A stretch of DNA of 64,000 nucleotides from PGYT01 sp963675055 (GCA_963675055.2 CAXXJE010000002.1:1054001-1118000); one strand, 5' to 3'. Positions 35,703-44,485 are shown, counted from the stretch's first letter. The notes: a model not told the origin generated them from the sequence alone. Translations and numbers: made by a program.

Positions 35703-38477
35703 CTAGAGAACATCTTTTAAAAATCTTCCTGTATGCGATTCCTCAACCTCTGCAATTTCTTCCGGTGTTCCGGTTGCAATTATTTCGCCGCCTTTGTTGC
35801 CGGCTTCCGGACCAAGATCAATAACATGATCAGCACATTTTATTATATCAAGGTTATGTTCAATTATTACTACGGAATTATTCTTTTCCAGCAGCATGTT
35901 AAAGCAGTTTAGTAATTTCTTTATGTCGTCGAAATGCAACCCGGTTGTCGGTTCATCGAATATGAATAATGTGTGTCTCTTGTCCTTTTGAATCGATAAA
36001 TGCTGCGCGAGTTTTATACGCTGAGCCTCACCGCCTGAAAGAGTGTTCGAAGGCTGTCCGAGTTTTATATAGTCCAGACCAACATCCGAAAGTACCTGAA
36101 GGTATTTTGCTATCTTCGGCTGGTTCCCGAAGAACTCAAGCGCTTCCTCAACAGTCATGTTGAGGACATCAACTATATTCTTGCCCTTATAAGTAATCTC
36201 ACGTACTTCCCTCTTGAATCTTGTTCCCTTGCAGGATTCGCACTCGAGGTACAGGTCGGCGAGGAACTGCATCTCTATCTTTACATAGCCTTCACCCTGA
36301 CACGTCTCGCATCTACCGCCCTGAACGTTGAACGAGAAATAACCCGGTTTGTATCCGCGTGAACGTGATTGCGGTGTCGATGCGAATAATTCCCTGATAT
36401 GCTCGTAACCTTTTACATAGCTAATAGGATTCGAACGCGGTGACTTGCCTATCGGGGACTGGTCCACGATCTCTATCTCATCAATGTATCGCATTCCGTC
36501 AATCTCGTTAAACCTGCCTACACTCTTGGGATTTGCACCAAGGTGCTTTGCTACCCCGCCGTAGAGTATGTCATGTATTAATGTACTCTTCCCCGATCCG
36601 CTCACTCCGGTAACAACTACAAACTTGCTCAATGGAATATCAACATCAATGTTTTTCAAATTATGTTCACGGGCGCCTTTTATAGTTATCGCTTTAGTCT
36701 TCTTCGTTTTTCTTTCTTCCGGGATTGGAATACTCAGTTTACCCGACAGGTATTTACCCGTAAGTGACTTGCTGTTTTTGAGAAGTTTATCATAAGGTTC
36801 CAATGCTATAATCTCACCTCCGTGAACTCCGGCTTTCGGACCCATGTCGGCAATCAAATCGCTTTCACGCATCATCTCGGGATCATGCTCGACTACCAGA
36901 ACCGTATTTCCCAAATCCCGCAGAGACTTAAGAATTTTTATCAGCCTCTCATTGTCACGAGGATGCAGCCCGATGCTTGGTTCATCTAGTACATAAAGCG
37001 TCCCTATTAATGCGGATCCCAGGGAGGTTGCGAGATTGATTCTCTGCGTTTCACCGCCCGAGAGTGTGCTGCTTAAACGTTCCATTGTCAGGTAACCGAG
37101 TCCCACATCATTGAGGAATGTTAGCCGCTTTTGAATTTCCTTTAGAACCCTTCCACCAATTGCTTCCTCGTACTCTGTAAGATTCAAACTGTTAAAGTAC
37201 TCCGATGCACTCTCAAGCGACATCTGTACCACATCATGAATTGACTTTCCTTCAATCATTACCTGCATCGCTTCCCTTCGCAGACGGGAACCTTTACATG
37301 CCGTACATTTCGTATAACCCCTGTACTTGCTGAGGAGAATACGTATATGCATTTTGTAATTCTTTTCTTCAAGCTTCTTGAAGAACTTATCGATTCCAAT
37401 AAATCCATCGAAACCTTTCTTTATCAAACTGACCTGTTCATCCGAGAGTTTCTCGAACGGAACTTCGACGGGAATTTTTCTTTTAATCGAGACTCGTATA
37501 AGTTCCCGTAAATGTTTGCTGAACTTCACGGTGCGCCAGGGCGCTATAGCTCCCTCGGTTAAGGTTAGCTTTGGATTGGGAACGATTCTGTCCATGTCGT
37601 AGCCCAATGTTCTGCCGAATCCCTGGCAGACAGGGCAGGCGCCGAACGGATTGTTGAACGAGAAGAAACGAGGTTCCGGTTCCTCGTAGCGTATGCCGCA
37701 GCATTCGTAATACTGTGTGAATGTGTTAACCTTGTTTGTCTCGGCGTTTATTAAAGCAAGTCTGCCTTCGCCTTCCTTGAAAGTAGTTTCGAATGAATCG
37801 GCGAGACTTTCGCGAACACGACCTTTCTTTACTTTGAAGCGCTCTATAACAACATAAAGATTCTTCTTGGAACGCGGGTACTTGTCTGTTTCGTTAAGAT
37901 CAATTAATTTATTCTTGTTGAACAGCCTGAAGAAGCCCCGTTTTTTGAGCAGGTCAATTTCTTCCTTAACCTTACGACCTTCGTGCTGATGAACCGGGAA
38001 AGCAAGATAGAATTTGCTGCCCTCATCAAACTTTTCAAGCCAGTCGGAGACTGTTTTAACCGAATCCTTTTTAACCTCTTTGCCGCAACTGAAGCATATG
38101 GTTTTACCGATTCTGGCGAACAACAGCCGGAGGTAGTCATAAACTTCCGTACTTGTTCCAACTGTGGAGCGCGGATTTCGTCCGCCGGTTTTCTGCTCAA
38201 TTGCTACGGCCGGACTAATACCGTAAATGAAATCGACTTCAGGTTTGTTCATTCTTTCAAGGAACTGGCGTGCGTATGATGAAAGGGACTCAACATATCT
38301 GCGCTGTCCTTCAGCGTAAATCGTGTCGAAGACGAGTGAAGATTTGCCGCTGCCGCTGACACCGGTGAATACTACAAGTTTATTTCTCGGTATTTCCAGA
38401 TCTATATTTTTAAGGTTGTGCTGACGCGCTCCCTTAACAATTATTTTCTTATCTGTATTTTTATTACTTTCTGCCAT
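35703..38477 (-). CDS. uvrA: excinuclease ABC subunit A
   Basis: The 924-residue ATPase is the damage-recognition subunit of nucleotide excision repair. It contains two ABC modules with Walker A motifs (GVSGSGKSSL near residue 40 and GVSGSGKSTL near 635), signature motifs LSGGETQRINLA and LSGGEAQRIKLA, Walker B segments (VLDEPSIGLHPRD, IFDEPTTGLHFDD), and three CxxC zinc structures (CFSCGKEV; CPVCQGFG with CTACKGSR; CETCQGEG with CESCKGTR). Length is normal. It is followed upstream by degraded DNA and has no operon partner. Confidence 0.97.
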   Translation of the reverse strand: MAESNKNTDKKIIVKGARQHNLKNIDLEIPRNKLVVFTGVSGSGKSSLVFDTIYAEGQRRYVESLSSYARQFLERMNKPEVDFIYGISPAVAIEQKTGGRNPRSTVGTSTEVYDYLRLLFARIGKTICFSCGKEVKKDSVKTVSDWLEKFDEGSKFYLAFPVHQHEGRKVKEEIDLLKKRGFFRLFNKNKLIDLNETDKYPRSKKNLYVVIERFKVKKGRVRESLADSFETTFKEGEGRLALINAETNKVNTFTQYYECCGIRYEEPEPRFFSFNNPFGACPVCQGFGRTLGYDMDRIVPNPKLTLTEGAIAPWRTVKFSKHLRELIRVSIKRKIPVEVPFEKLSDEQVSLIKKGFDGFIGIDKFFKKLEEKNYKMHIRILLSKYRGYTKCTACKGSRLRREAMQVMIEGKSIHDVVQMSLESASEYFNSLNLTEYEEAIGGRVLKEIQKRLTFLNDVGLGYLTMERLSSTLSGGETQRINLATSLGSALIGTLYVLDEPSIGLHPRDNERLIKILKSLRDLGNTVLVVEHDPEMMRESDLIADMGPKAGVHGGEIIALEPYDKLLKNSKSLTGKYLSGKLSIPIPEERKTKKTKAITIKGAREHNLKNIDVDIPLSKFVVVTGVSGSGKSTLIHDILYGGVAKHLGANPKSVGRFNEIDGMRYIDEIEIVDQSPIGKSPRSNPISYVKGYEHIRELFASTPQSRSRGYKPGYFSFNVQGGRCETCQGEGYVKIEMQFLADLYLECESCKGTRFKREVREITYKGKNIVDVLNMTVEEALEFFGNQPKIAKYLQVLSDVGLDYIKLGQPSNTLSGGEAQRIKLAQHLSIQKDKRHTLFIFDEPTTGLHFDDIKKLLNCFNMLLEKNNSVVIIEHNLDIIKCADHVIDLGPEAGNKGGEIIATGTPEEIAEVEESHTGRFLKDVL

Positions 38478-38665
38478 GCCGCCGAATCTTTCGCGAAATT
38501 AAAACGTGTAAAATAATAAAAAGAAATTCTTGTGAGAAGTTTTATTAGGAAAAAGAAGTTGGAAGATGGAATTAAGAAGTAAGAATGAGGGATTATTTAT
38601 TTTTAAGGGTTTAAGTAGTGTTTTAGTGCATCATTATTCAATTTTTCATTTCTAATAGCAAATAA

Positions 38666-39178
38666 GAAAAAGACAAGATAATAGTTGGCAATAATCTACA
38701 TGAACATTATAGGGATACTAGCTACCGGGAAAAAATAGCAAGTCAGACTTGGGTTCTTGCCGGGCTATTATTTATAATATCTACTGGTATTTCAGTAGTG
38801 TATAATTGGCGAAGAAACATTAAACGAAAAGATCGAGAGCTTCAAGAAAAATACGAAAGCACATTTTCAATAATATCTGATTTAATTAAAATAACAGATG
38901 ATTATTTATAAAATAAAACTGGAAACGACAAAACGTATTTACTAAACAAATTATTTGAGACTATTGAAGGAGCAATTATTACAGGTGAACTACTTTTTTA
39001 CAATGTTGAAAGGGATTTAAGAGAAGTGATTTAAAGCTTATATGAACTACAATCATTCGATAAAGTGGATAATGCCGATACTACAAAAGTTCGGATGAAA
39101 TTAAATGAAGATGTTATCGAAAAACTTAAAAAGATAAGTAATGAACTTATATCGTTAAGAAACGAGTATATTTTGTAA
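38666..39178 (+). pseudogene. decayed membrane/coiled-coil protein gene with two in-frame TAA codons
   Basis: One frame reads as protein-like sequence from 38666 to a final TAA at 39176, interrupted only by TAA at 38909 and 39032. Before the first stop it encodes a membrane helix (TWVLAGLLFIISTGISVVYN) followed by a charged helix (KRKDRELQEKYESTF). Between and after the stops it gives LNKLFETIEGAIITGELLFY and EDVIEKLKKISNELISLRNE, again helical. No start codon fits, because a TAA at 38663 closes the frame. The DNA is more AT-rich than its neighbours. The last TAA is one base from the ATG of the hsdR remnant, as expected for two genes of one former operon. I do not recognise the family. Confidence 0.6.
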
Positions 39179-39179
39179 T

Positions 39180-39296
39180 ATGCCCAACCCCACAGGTCAT
39201 AAAAGCGTTCATCTCCGCATATTAAAGCATGCCAATGAAATAGGTTGGAAATTTGTTCCAAGATCAGAATCCGAAAAAGGTGCGGATTTAATAATT
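39180..39296 (+). pseudogene. remnant of a type I restriction enzyme R subunit (hsdR), first ~37 codons
   Basis: The reading frame beginning at 39180 encodes HKSVHLRILKHANEIGW and then KFVPRSESEK, which closely resembles the N-terminus of HsdR subunits (wording such as RILxYAQEIGWxxVPRxEAE). After GADL, around 39290, the frame runs into the antisense strand of mlaD, whose stop is at 39299-39297, and the similarity ends. Intact HsdR proteins are near 1000 residues, so this is a truncated copy. The family call is from memory and rests on about 35 residues. The break point next to mlaD marks an old deletion or insertion boundary. Confidence 0.5.
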
Positions 39297-40385
39297 CTAT
39301 TCGTTTTCGGATTCCTTCTCGAGGAGCGGCGGGAGAACGGTAGTATCCGGCAGCATTTCGTTAATCTTGAATCCCATATCACGCAATTCCTGGAGCTTAT
39401 CTTCGAGTTCAGTTTTTCGCTGTTCGAGAAGTTCAAGTTTCTGATCGATTTCTTTCGCGTATTCCGCTTTATCCCAGTAGCCGCGTTCCTCAAAGTATGA
39501 TTTGAACAGCCAGTTATGTTTTAAAGCTTCCATATTCTCGGAGAACGACTGCGCGCCGTCGAGAGTCTGGTCTGTTGTTTTTACAAGGTTGTTTATAACT
39601 GTTTTAATCGAATCGTAAGACGATCTGTCGGCAATTAGCGCGCCGAGAACACCCTCACCATTTTCTACGTTATCTATAAGTGTTTTAATATCAACTACAA
39701 CGGTATCAATGTTGTCGAATATATTAGATGCGCCGCCGGCAATATCAACAAGGAAACCGGATACTTCTTCCATTCTGGCGGTCATTTCCACAAGACTTTT
39801 ATCAGCCGTTTGCGTAATGTTTACAGTTGATTCATACAATTCAGAATCGTTAACCAGCAGTCCGATAGTTCCCTGACCGCTGTTTATTTTCTCAACGATT
39901 TGCGAAAACTCTTTTGTTATATCATTTACATATGCCATGATTTCCTGTGTTTCCTTGATGATCTCGGAAACATTTACAGGATCCACGGATTTTATATACG
40001 AACCGTCTTTAACCATTGCATTGTCGGGTGAACCGGGAGTAATAGAAACAATTTTTTTCCCTACAAGTCCTTCCGTTTCAATCGAGGCTTTACTGTCGAG
40101 TCTTACGAAGTGCCTGATTTCATTATCGATATTCATGCTTACAACCACGTTACCGCTCGTGTCACTGGCAAGTTCAATTGCCGAAACACTTCCGATTGTA
40201 AGACCGCTTAATCGCACAGGGGCGCCGGTTTTCAATCCTTCGATACTTGAAAAAGTTGATTTTATACCGATGCTGCTAACGAACAGCGATTCTTTATTGC
40301 CTATTAAAAAAATCGAAAGTACTATAAGAACGGTACCGAGAAATATGAATATACCTAAACGAGCGCCTTCCAAATGCTTAAACAT
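39297..40385 (-). CDS. mlaD: MlaD/MCE-domain lipid transport protein
   Basis: The 362-residue protein has an N-terminal membrane helix (about 11-27, LGIFIFLGTVLIVLSIFLIG), an MCE domain (about 38-118, STFSSIEGLKTGAPVRLSGL, GLVGKKIVSITPGS), then a long helical region ending in a coiled coil (about 312-352, KEIDQKLELLEQRKTELEDK). It is the substrate-binding hexamer-forming subunit of a phospholipid ABC transporter between inner and outer membranes. It is the last gene of the mlaE-mlaF-mlaD operon, 9 bases after mlaF. No mlaC or mlaB gene follows; instead a decayed restriction locus abuts the stop. Confidence 0.88.
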   Translation of the reverse strand: MFKHLEGARLGIFIFLGTVLIVLSIFLIGNKESLFVSSIGIKSTFSSIEGLKTGAPVRLSGLTIGSVSAIELASDTSGNVVVSMNIDNEIRHFVRLDSKASIETEGLVGKKIVSITPGSPDNAMVKDGSYIKSVDPVNVSEIIKETQEIMAYVNDITKEFSQIVEKINSGQGTIGLLVNDSELYESTVNITQTADKSLVEMTARMEEVSGFLVDIAGGASNIFDNIDTVVVDIKTLIDNVENGEGVLGALIADRSSYDSIKTVINNLVKTTDQTLDGAQSFSENMEALKHNWLFKSYFEERGYWDKAEYAKEIDQKLELLEQRKTELEDKLQELRDMGFKINEMLPDTTVLPPLLEKESENE

Positions 40386-40394
40386 TAATTTCTC

Positions 40395-41147
40395 CTATGA
40401 AGCTTTTACAATTTCACGGCTGAAAAAATTTCTAAGGAACGGATCTTTCGATTCGGTAAGATCCTCTATTTTCCCTTCATGTACTATCCTGGCGTTCCTA
40501 AGGAAAATCGCACGGTCCGCTATAATCTCGGCACATACCAGGTCATGTGTAACAACTATTGATGTCATTTTAAGTTTTTTCTGCAGATTCAGTATCAGTT
40601 CGCTTATTTCCTTTGTCGTGATCGGATCGAGTCCTGTAGTAGGTTCATCGTAAAGCATTAGCTCTGGATCGGTTATTATAGATCGTGCAAGTCCGATACG
40701 TTTACGCATACCGCCAGATAATTCCGAAGGCATTTTATCTATCGCCTCTTCCAGCGACACCATTTCCAGAGTATTATAAACTTTTTCATCAAGTTCATTT
40801 TGAGTGTAACTAAAATGCCGCTTCAGAGGGAACTCCAGATTCTCACGTACACTCATGGAATCGTAAAGTGCGGCGCCCTGGAACAGGAAACCTATGTTCT
40901 TCCTGAAGTTATTCAACTCACGGTTAGTCATTTTAAGTACATTTTTATCGTTTACATATATCTCGCCTTCATCAGGCTCTAACAGACCAACCATACATTT
41001 AAGCAGTACGCTTTTCCCCGTTCCGCTTTGTCCGAAGACAACAAGGTTTTCACTCTCTTCGACGTTAACCGAAACTTTATCAAGCACCTGAAGCGTATCG
41101 AAGCGCTTGGAGAGATTCCTTATTTTAATTAACCCAGTGTCGGCCAT
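40395..41147 (-). CDS. mlaF: MlaF-type ABC transporter ATP-binding protein
   Basis: The 250-residue ATPase contains Walker A GQSGTGKSVLLK (about 39-50), Q-loop FLFQGAALYD, signature ELSGGMRKRIGLAR, Walker B ELMLYDEPTTGLDP and the switch histidine in VVTHDL. The wording, especially GAALYDSMSV and SGGMRKR, is that of the MlaF/Ttg2A family. It energises lipid movement by the MlaE permease. The start overlaps the end of mlaE by 19 bases, and mlaD follows. Confidence 0.94.
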   Translation of the reverse strand: MADTGLIKIRNLSKRFDTLQVLDKVSVNVEESENLVVFGQSGTGKSVLLKCMVGLLEPDEGEIYVNDKNVLKMTNRELNNFRKNIGFLFQGAALYDSMSVRENLEFPLKRHFSYTQNELDEKVYNTLEMVSLEEAIDKMPSELSGGMRKRIGLARSIITDPELMLYDEPTTGLDPITTKEISELILNLQKKLKMTSIVVTHDLVCAEIIADRAIFLRNARIVHEGKIEDLTESKDPFLRNFFSREIVKAS

Positions 41148-41938
41148 AATATCAATGTCAGTTTAACAAGTACCATATCAAAAACAAGTATAAGCAGCGA
41201 TGCAAGAACCACTGCAGTAGTAGACGCTCTTCCTACACCTTCCGTTCCGCCGTCGGCAGTATACCCTTTGAAAGCTCCGACAATACCAACGAGATAGCCG
41301 AATACGAAAGTCTTGGCAATTCCGGGTATTAGATCGCCGAATTCCACGGCTCCTACAACCGCGTTCTGGTAATATTGAAAACTCATATTCTCGGTTATAA
41401 TCACAGCCAGGTAACCTCCGAGGAGAGCCAGAACTATTACATACATGGTTAGAATCGGGAGTATCATTGTCGTTGCAATTACACGCGTAACAACAAGATA
41501 CTTAAAAGGATTGATTGCCGATACTTCCATCGCATCAATCTGTTCCGTTACCCGCATTGAACCGAGCTCAGCGCCGATACCCGAGCTTACTCGTCCCGCA
41601 AAGATCAGTGCGGTTATAACCGGTCCGAGTTCGCGAATAACCGATAAGGCTACAGTGTTCGGCAGGAAGTCGGTAGCGCCGAATCTCTGAAGCACCGGAA
41701 AACTTTGCAAAGCCAGAACAAGTCCGATAATAAAACCGGTTATACTTACGATCGGGAATGTTTTTACTCCCAGTTCATCCATGTGCTTCTTCACTTCCCT
41801 GATCTCGTAAGGCGGTAAGAAGACCTGTTTAAGAAACTCCCAGTTGAATAGAGTTAACCCGGTTATATTCGCAAAGAAATTGTATATCTGTTGCGATAAA
41901 GTTGGTCTTCGTAAAAGTTTTATTTGCGGAAGTTTCAT
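41129..41938 (-). CDS. mlaE: MlaE-type ABC transporter permease
   Basis: The 269-residue inner-membrane protein has about six hydrophobic segments and the MlaE/YrbE signatures: VSITGFIIGLVLALQSFPVL, SVIRELGPVITALIFAGRV (residues ~115-135), ELGSMRVTEQIDAMEVSAIN and GFKGYTA-like AFKGYTADGGTEGVGRAST. It is the permease of the MCE-type phospholipid transporter and the first gene of the operon with mlaF and mlaD. Confidence 0.94.
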   Translation of the reverse strand: MKLPQIKLLRRPTLSQQIYNFFANITGLTLFNWEFLKQVFLPPYEIREVKKHMDELGVKTFPIVSITGFIIGLVLALQSFPVLQRFGATDFLPNTVALSVIRELGPVITALIFAGRVSSGIGAELGSMRVTEQIDAMEVSAINPFKYLVVTRVIATTMILPILTMYVIVLALLGGYLAVIITENMSFQYYQNAVVGAVEFGDLIPGIAKTFVFGYLVGIVGAFKGYTADGGTEGVGRASTTAVVLASLLILVFDMVLVKLTLILWPTLG

Positions 41939-42037
41939 GTTATAAACAATTCAGATTATTAGCCAAAAAAAATAGTAAAAGAATTGTTAAGGGGAAATGA
42001 TAAAGCGCAGAAATTATTCTTTCTTCCGGTTATCAAT

Positions 42038-42397
42038 CTAAAAAGCGTTTATTATATGATTAATCACGGGGTTTATTTTCGGTAAAAATTGTATCGCAAC
42101 TACATCAAATCTGCAATCGGTATCTCCTATTTCCTTTTCAAACAAATAAGCTTCGGCAATCTTTCTTATCTGGCGCTGCTTGTTTTTGGTTACAGCAGTT
42201 TCAGGCGGGCCGTATTCAAGGTTTTTACGTGTTTTAACCTCAATAAAAACAAGTACATTCCCATCCTTTGCGACGATGTCGATTTCTCCCTTTCCGTACC
42301 TGTAATTTCGCTGCAGTATCTTAAAGCCTTTCTTAACGAGAACCGAAGCTGCAAGGTCTTCTCCGGTTTTACCGGTAGTTTTAGTTGAGTCAGACAT
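42038..42397 (-). CDS. YraN/UPF0102 family endonuclease-like protein
   Basis: The 119-residue protein begins with GEDLAASVLVKKGFKILQRN and carries the PD-(D/E)xK nuclease-like core GEIDIVAKDGNVLVFIEVKTR (about 37-57), as in the UPF0102 family. The exact role is not established, though the fold suggests DNA or Holliday-junction processing. It follows rnhB by 9 bases, a pairing seen in many bacteria. Confidence 0.92.
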   Translation of the reverse strand: MSDSTKTTGKTGEDLAASVLVKKGFKILQRNYRYGKGEIDIVAKDGNVLVFIEVKTRKNLEYGPPETAVTKNKQRQIRKIAEAYLFEKEIGDTDCRFDVVAIQFLPKINPVINHIINAF

Positions 42398-42406
42398 ATT
42401 TCAACC

Positions 42407-43030
42407 TTATTTGTTGAAAACTAAGTCTAGCTGCTCTTCGCTTAAAATATTGCCCAAAAAGGTTCTGCGATGAATTCTGGTTGCGCCGTGCACTTTAATA
42501 GCTTCAATATGTTCTTTTGTTCCGTAACCTTTGTTCTTGTGCCAGACATACTCCGGGTAGTCGCTTGAAATTTCCCTCATAAGTCTGTCACGAGTAACTT
42601 TAGCCAGGATAGAAGAAGCAGCAATTGAAAACGATTTTGAATCCCCTTTTACAATAGTCCGTGTCGGTATAACCGAAGCAAATGATTTATTCCCGTCAAT
42701 GAGTATGATGTCGGGTGCTGGAGAAAGTTTTTCAACAGCTATTTTCATAGCCTTTAATGAAGCCTGAAGAATGTTTATGCGGTCAATCTCGGATTCATCG
42801 ACAATTGCAACGCCGTAAGATAAAGCCCCGGATTTAATAATCTCGAACAGTTCTTCGCGTTTATTTTCAACTAATTTTTTCGAATCATTCACAAACTCAA
42901 TGGTTGTTTCCGGATCAAATATAACTGCTGCGGCAACAACAGGTCCTGCAAGCGGGCCGCGTCCGGCTTCGTCTACGCCCGCAACCAGTTTAATCTCATT
43001 GCTTAAATATTTGTTGTCGAAATCTTTCAT
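42407..43030 (-). CDS. rnhB: ribonuclease HII
   Basis: The 207-residue enzyme removes ribonucleotides from RNA/DNA hybrids. It has VAGVDEAGRGPLAGPVVAAA (about 17-36) with the catalytic Asp-Glu pair, ILIDGNKSF with the third acid, GDSKSFSIAASSILAKVTRD, and HKNKGYGTKEH. Length is standard. The stop is 9 bases before the yraN start. Its leader contains the first of two ~95-bp repeats that flank the broken GxxExxY gene. Confidence 0.96.
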   Translation of the reverse strand: MKDFDNKYLSNEIKLVAGVDEAGRGPLAGPVVAAAVIFDPETTIEFVNDSKKLVENKREELFEIIKSGALSYGVAIVDESEIDRINILQASLKAMKIAVEKLSPAPDIILIDGNKSFASVIPTRTIVKGDSKSFSIAASSILAKVTRDRLMREISSDYPEYVWHKNKGYGTKEHIEAIKVHGATRIHRRTFLGNILSEEQLDLVFNK

Positions 43031-43037
43031 AACTTCT

Positions 43038-43136
43038 TATGGAACACAGATAACACAGATGTAACTGATTTTCACAGATAAAACATAATTGAATTATCAG
43101 CGGTCATCCGTTCGATCCGTGTTGTCGGTGTTCTAT
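43038..43136. repeat. ~99-bp imperfect-palindrome repeat, copy A
   Basis: The element begins ATGGAACAC and ends GTGTTCTAT, which pair with one mismatch, and contains TCATCCGTTcgATCcGTGTT shared with copy B. It lies between the rnhB start and the GxxExxY gene and supplies the last eleven codons of the latter. Confidence 0.65.
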
Positions 43137-43514
43137 TTTTTTATCATTAGTGAATATTTTTCTTTTAAATTGGGGCTTCTTACCGAAATTAAGTAATAAT
43201 CCCACTTCAACATTAGTTGCTTTGAGGTAATTTATTAACTGAAATTCATGTTCTTCACAGATTGATTCAGCTGCTTTTAATTCAAGAATTATTTCATTAT
43301 CAACTATAATATCGGCAAAATATTCGCCGACAGTATTTCCTTTATAATAAACATCAATTCGTTTCTGTTTCTCGGCATTTAATCCGTTAAGCTGAAGTTC
43401 AATCAACAATGCATTTTCATAAACCTTCTCAAGGAAACCGTAACCGAGGTCATTGTATACATTGTAGAAACATCTTAAAATAGAATCGGTCTAATCTTTT
43501 AATAAAAGTTCCAT
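43104..43514 (-). pseudogene. GxxExxY family protein gene interrupted by an in-frame TAG at codon 8
   Basis: Read from the ATG at 43514 the frame gives MELLLKD, then TAG (43493-43491), then TDSILRCFYNVYNDLGYGFLEKVYENAL and a complete family body (YFADIIVDNEIILELKA, INYLKATNVEVGLLLNFG). The GxxExxY signature is GFLEKVY. The full length of 136 codons fits the family (about 120-135). The first ATG after the stop, at 43409, would give only 101 residues and remove the signature motif, so translation from there is unlikely to give a normal protein. The function of the family is unknown; a PD-(D/E)xK-like nuclease fold has been suggested. Both ends are bounded by copies of a ~95-bp repeat, which suggests movement as a unit. 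Confidence 0.75.
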
Positions 43515-43561
43515 AAGTGTTATTCTAAAATCTATGGAATTAATATCCCATTAATTAGCTT

Positions 43562-43653
43562 CATAGAACACGGATAAGGCTGATCTGCACGGATAAATTG
43601 TGTTGCGAACTATCAGTGATCATCCGTTTAATCAGTGTTTTCTGTGTTCTATG
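43562..43653. repeat. ~92-bp repeat with perfect 10-bp terminal inverted repeats, copy B
   Basis: CATAGAACAC (43562-43571) and GTGTTCTATG (43644-43653) are exact reverse complements. The interior shares the orientation and wording of copy A (GAACACgGATaa..., TCATCCGTTtaATCaGTGTT). Its right end provides the TAG stop of the UbiA-family gene at 43651-43649. Confidence 0.7.
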
Positions 43654-44485
43654 TATTCCCTAAATATATTGCAATTATACCGATTATCATATTCAGCTTT
43701 ACAAGCCCGCTGAGTTTGTGCAGATTCCCCGGCGTTTTATCTTCCCTGATCGATCTGAGCATATACACAAATAAACCGTTTACAACCGGCATAACTAAAA
43801 TAAAATATTCTATTTTATAAATCTTCAAGAGAAAGGGTACGGTTGTTAAAAGTATCAAATTAATTGTGATAATATGAATAAGTATAATGCTTTTATTAAT
43901 TCCATATAAGTTGGGAAATGTATTGATGTTGTTCGCCTCATCTCCCTTAACATCTTCAATATCCTTAATAATCTCTCGGATAAAATTAGTGAAGAACGCG
44001 AATACACCCGGGATAATGCCCGCATAAACGTTTCCCGCAATCATTGCCCCGTATATCAACGCGGAGAATGTAAGCAGCGATACAATAAAATTGCCGAGCA
44101 GCGGAATATGTTTTAGTCGTACCGAATAGAAATACAACGTAGCATTAACTATTATTACGAAAAGTACTGATTTTAGTCCGTTGCATCCTGAGAGCCCGAT
44201 GGATATTGTCAGAAACAGTCCGTATAGAATTTTAGCGGTATCAACCGAGAGCATTCCACTTGGCAGTACCCTGTTTGGTCTATTTATCCGGTCAATTTCA
44301 AGGTCGTATATATCATTGATGATATTGCCGGCGGAACATGCAAACGATATGGATAACGCGCCCAACAGGATGGTTGTGAATTCCGGATTATCTGTTGATA
44401 TCAACGCGGCAATAACAACTGCAATGAAAGTTATTGTAAAATTACCTGGGCGTGAAATTTTTAAAACGGCGTAAGATTTATTCAT
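43649..44485 (-). CDS. UbiA-family prenyltransferase, DGGGP synthase-like
   Basis: The 278-residue integral membrane protein has about eight to nine helices and the two aspartate-rich motifs of UbiA enzymes, NDIYDLEID (57-65) and DIEDVKGD (175-182). The wording (FACSAGNIINDIYDLEIDRINRPNRVLPSG) is closest, as I recall, to geranylgeranylglycerol-phosphate geranylgeranyltransferases of archaeal lipid synthesis and related bacterial proteins. UbiA members of ubiquinone, menaquinone or chlorophyll synthesis are the alternative. The stop codon lies inside a repeat copy, so the C-terminus may have been altered slightly. The divergent neighbours are a ferredoxin and a geranylgeranyl-reductase-type flavoprotein, which supports an isoprenoid-lipid role. 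Confidence 0.8.
   Translation of the reverse strand: MNKSYAVLKISRPGNFTITFIAVVIAALISTDNPEFTTILLGALSISFACSAGNIINDIYDLEIDRINRPNRVLPSGMLSVDTAKILYGLFLTISIGLSGCNGLKSVLFVIIVNATLYFYSVRLKHIPLLGNFIVSLLTFSALIYGAMIAGNVYAGIIPGVFAFFTNFIREIIKDIEDVKGDEANNINTFPNLYGINKSIILIHIITINLILLTTVPFLLKIYKIEYFILVMPVVNGLFVYMLRSIREDKTPGNLHKLSGLVKLNMIIGIIAIYLGNT

Noticed and set aside
39297..39500. Continuation of the 39180 reading frame as a 106-residue protein
   Set aside because: After about codon 38 the sequence is the antisense of mlaD, so only the first part can derive from hsdR.
39937..40653. A 238-codon plus-strand frame opposite mlaD and mlaF
   Set aside because: It spans the antisense strand of two well-supported operon genes and has no ribosome site or family signature.
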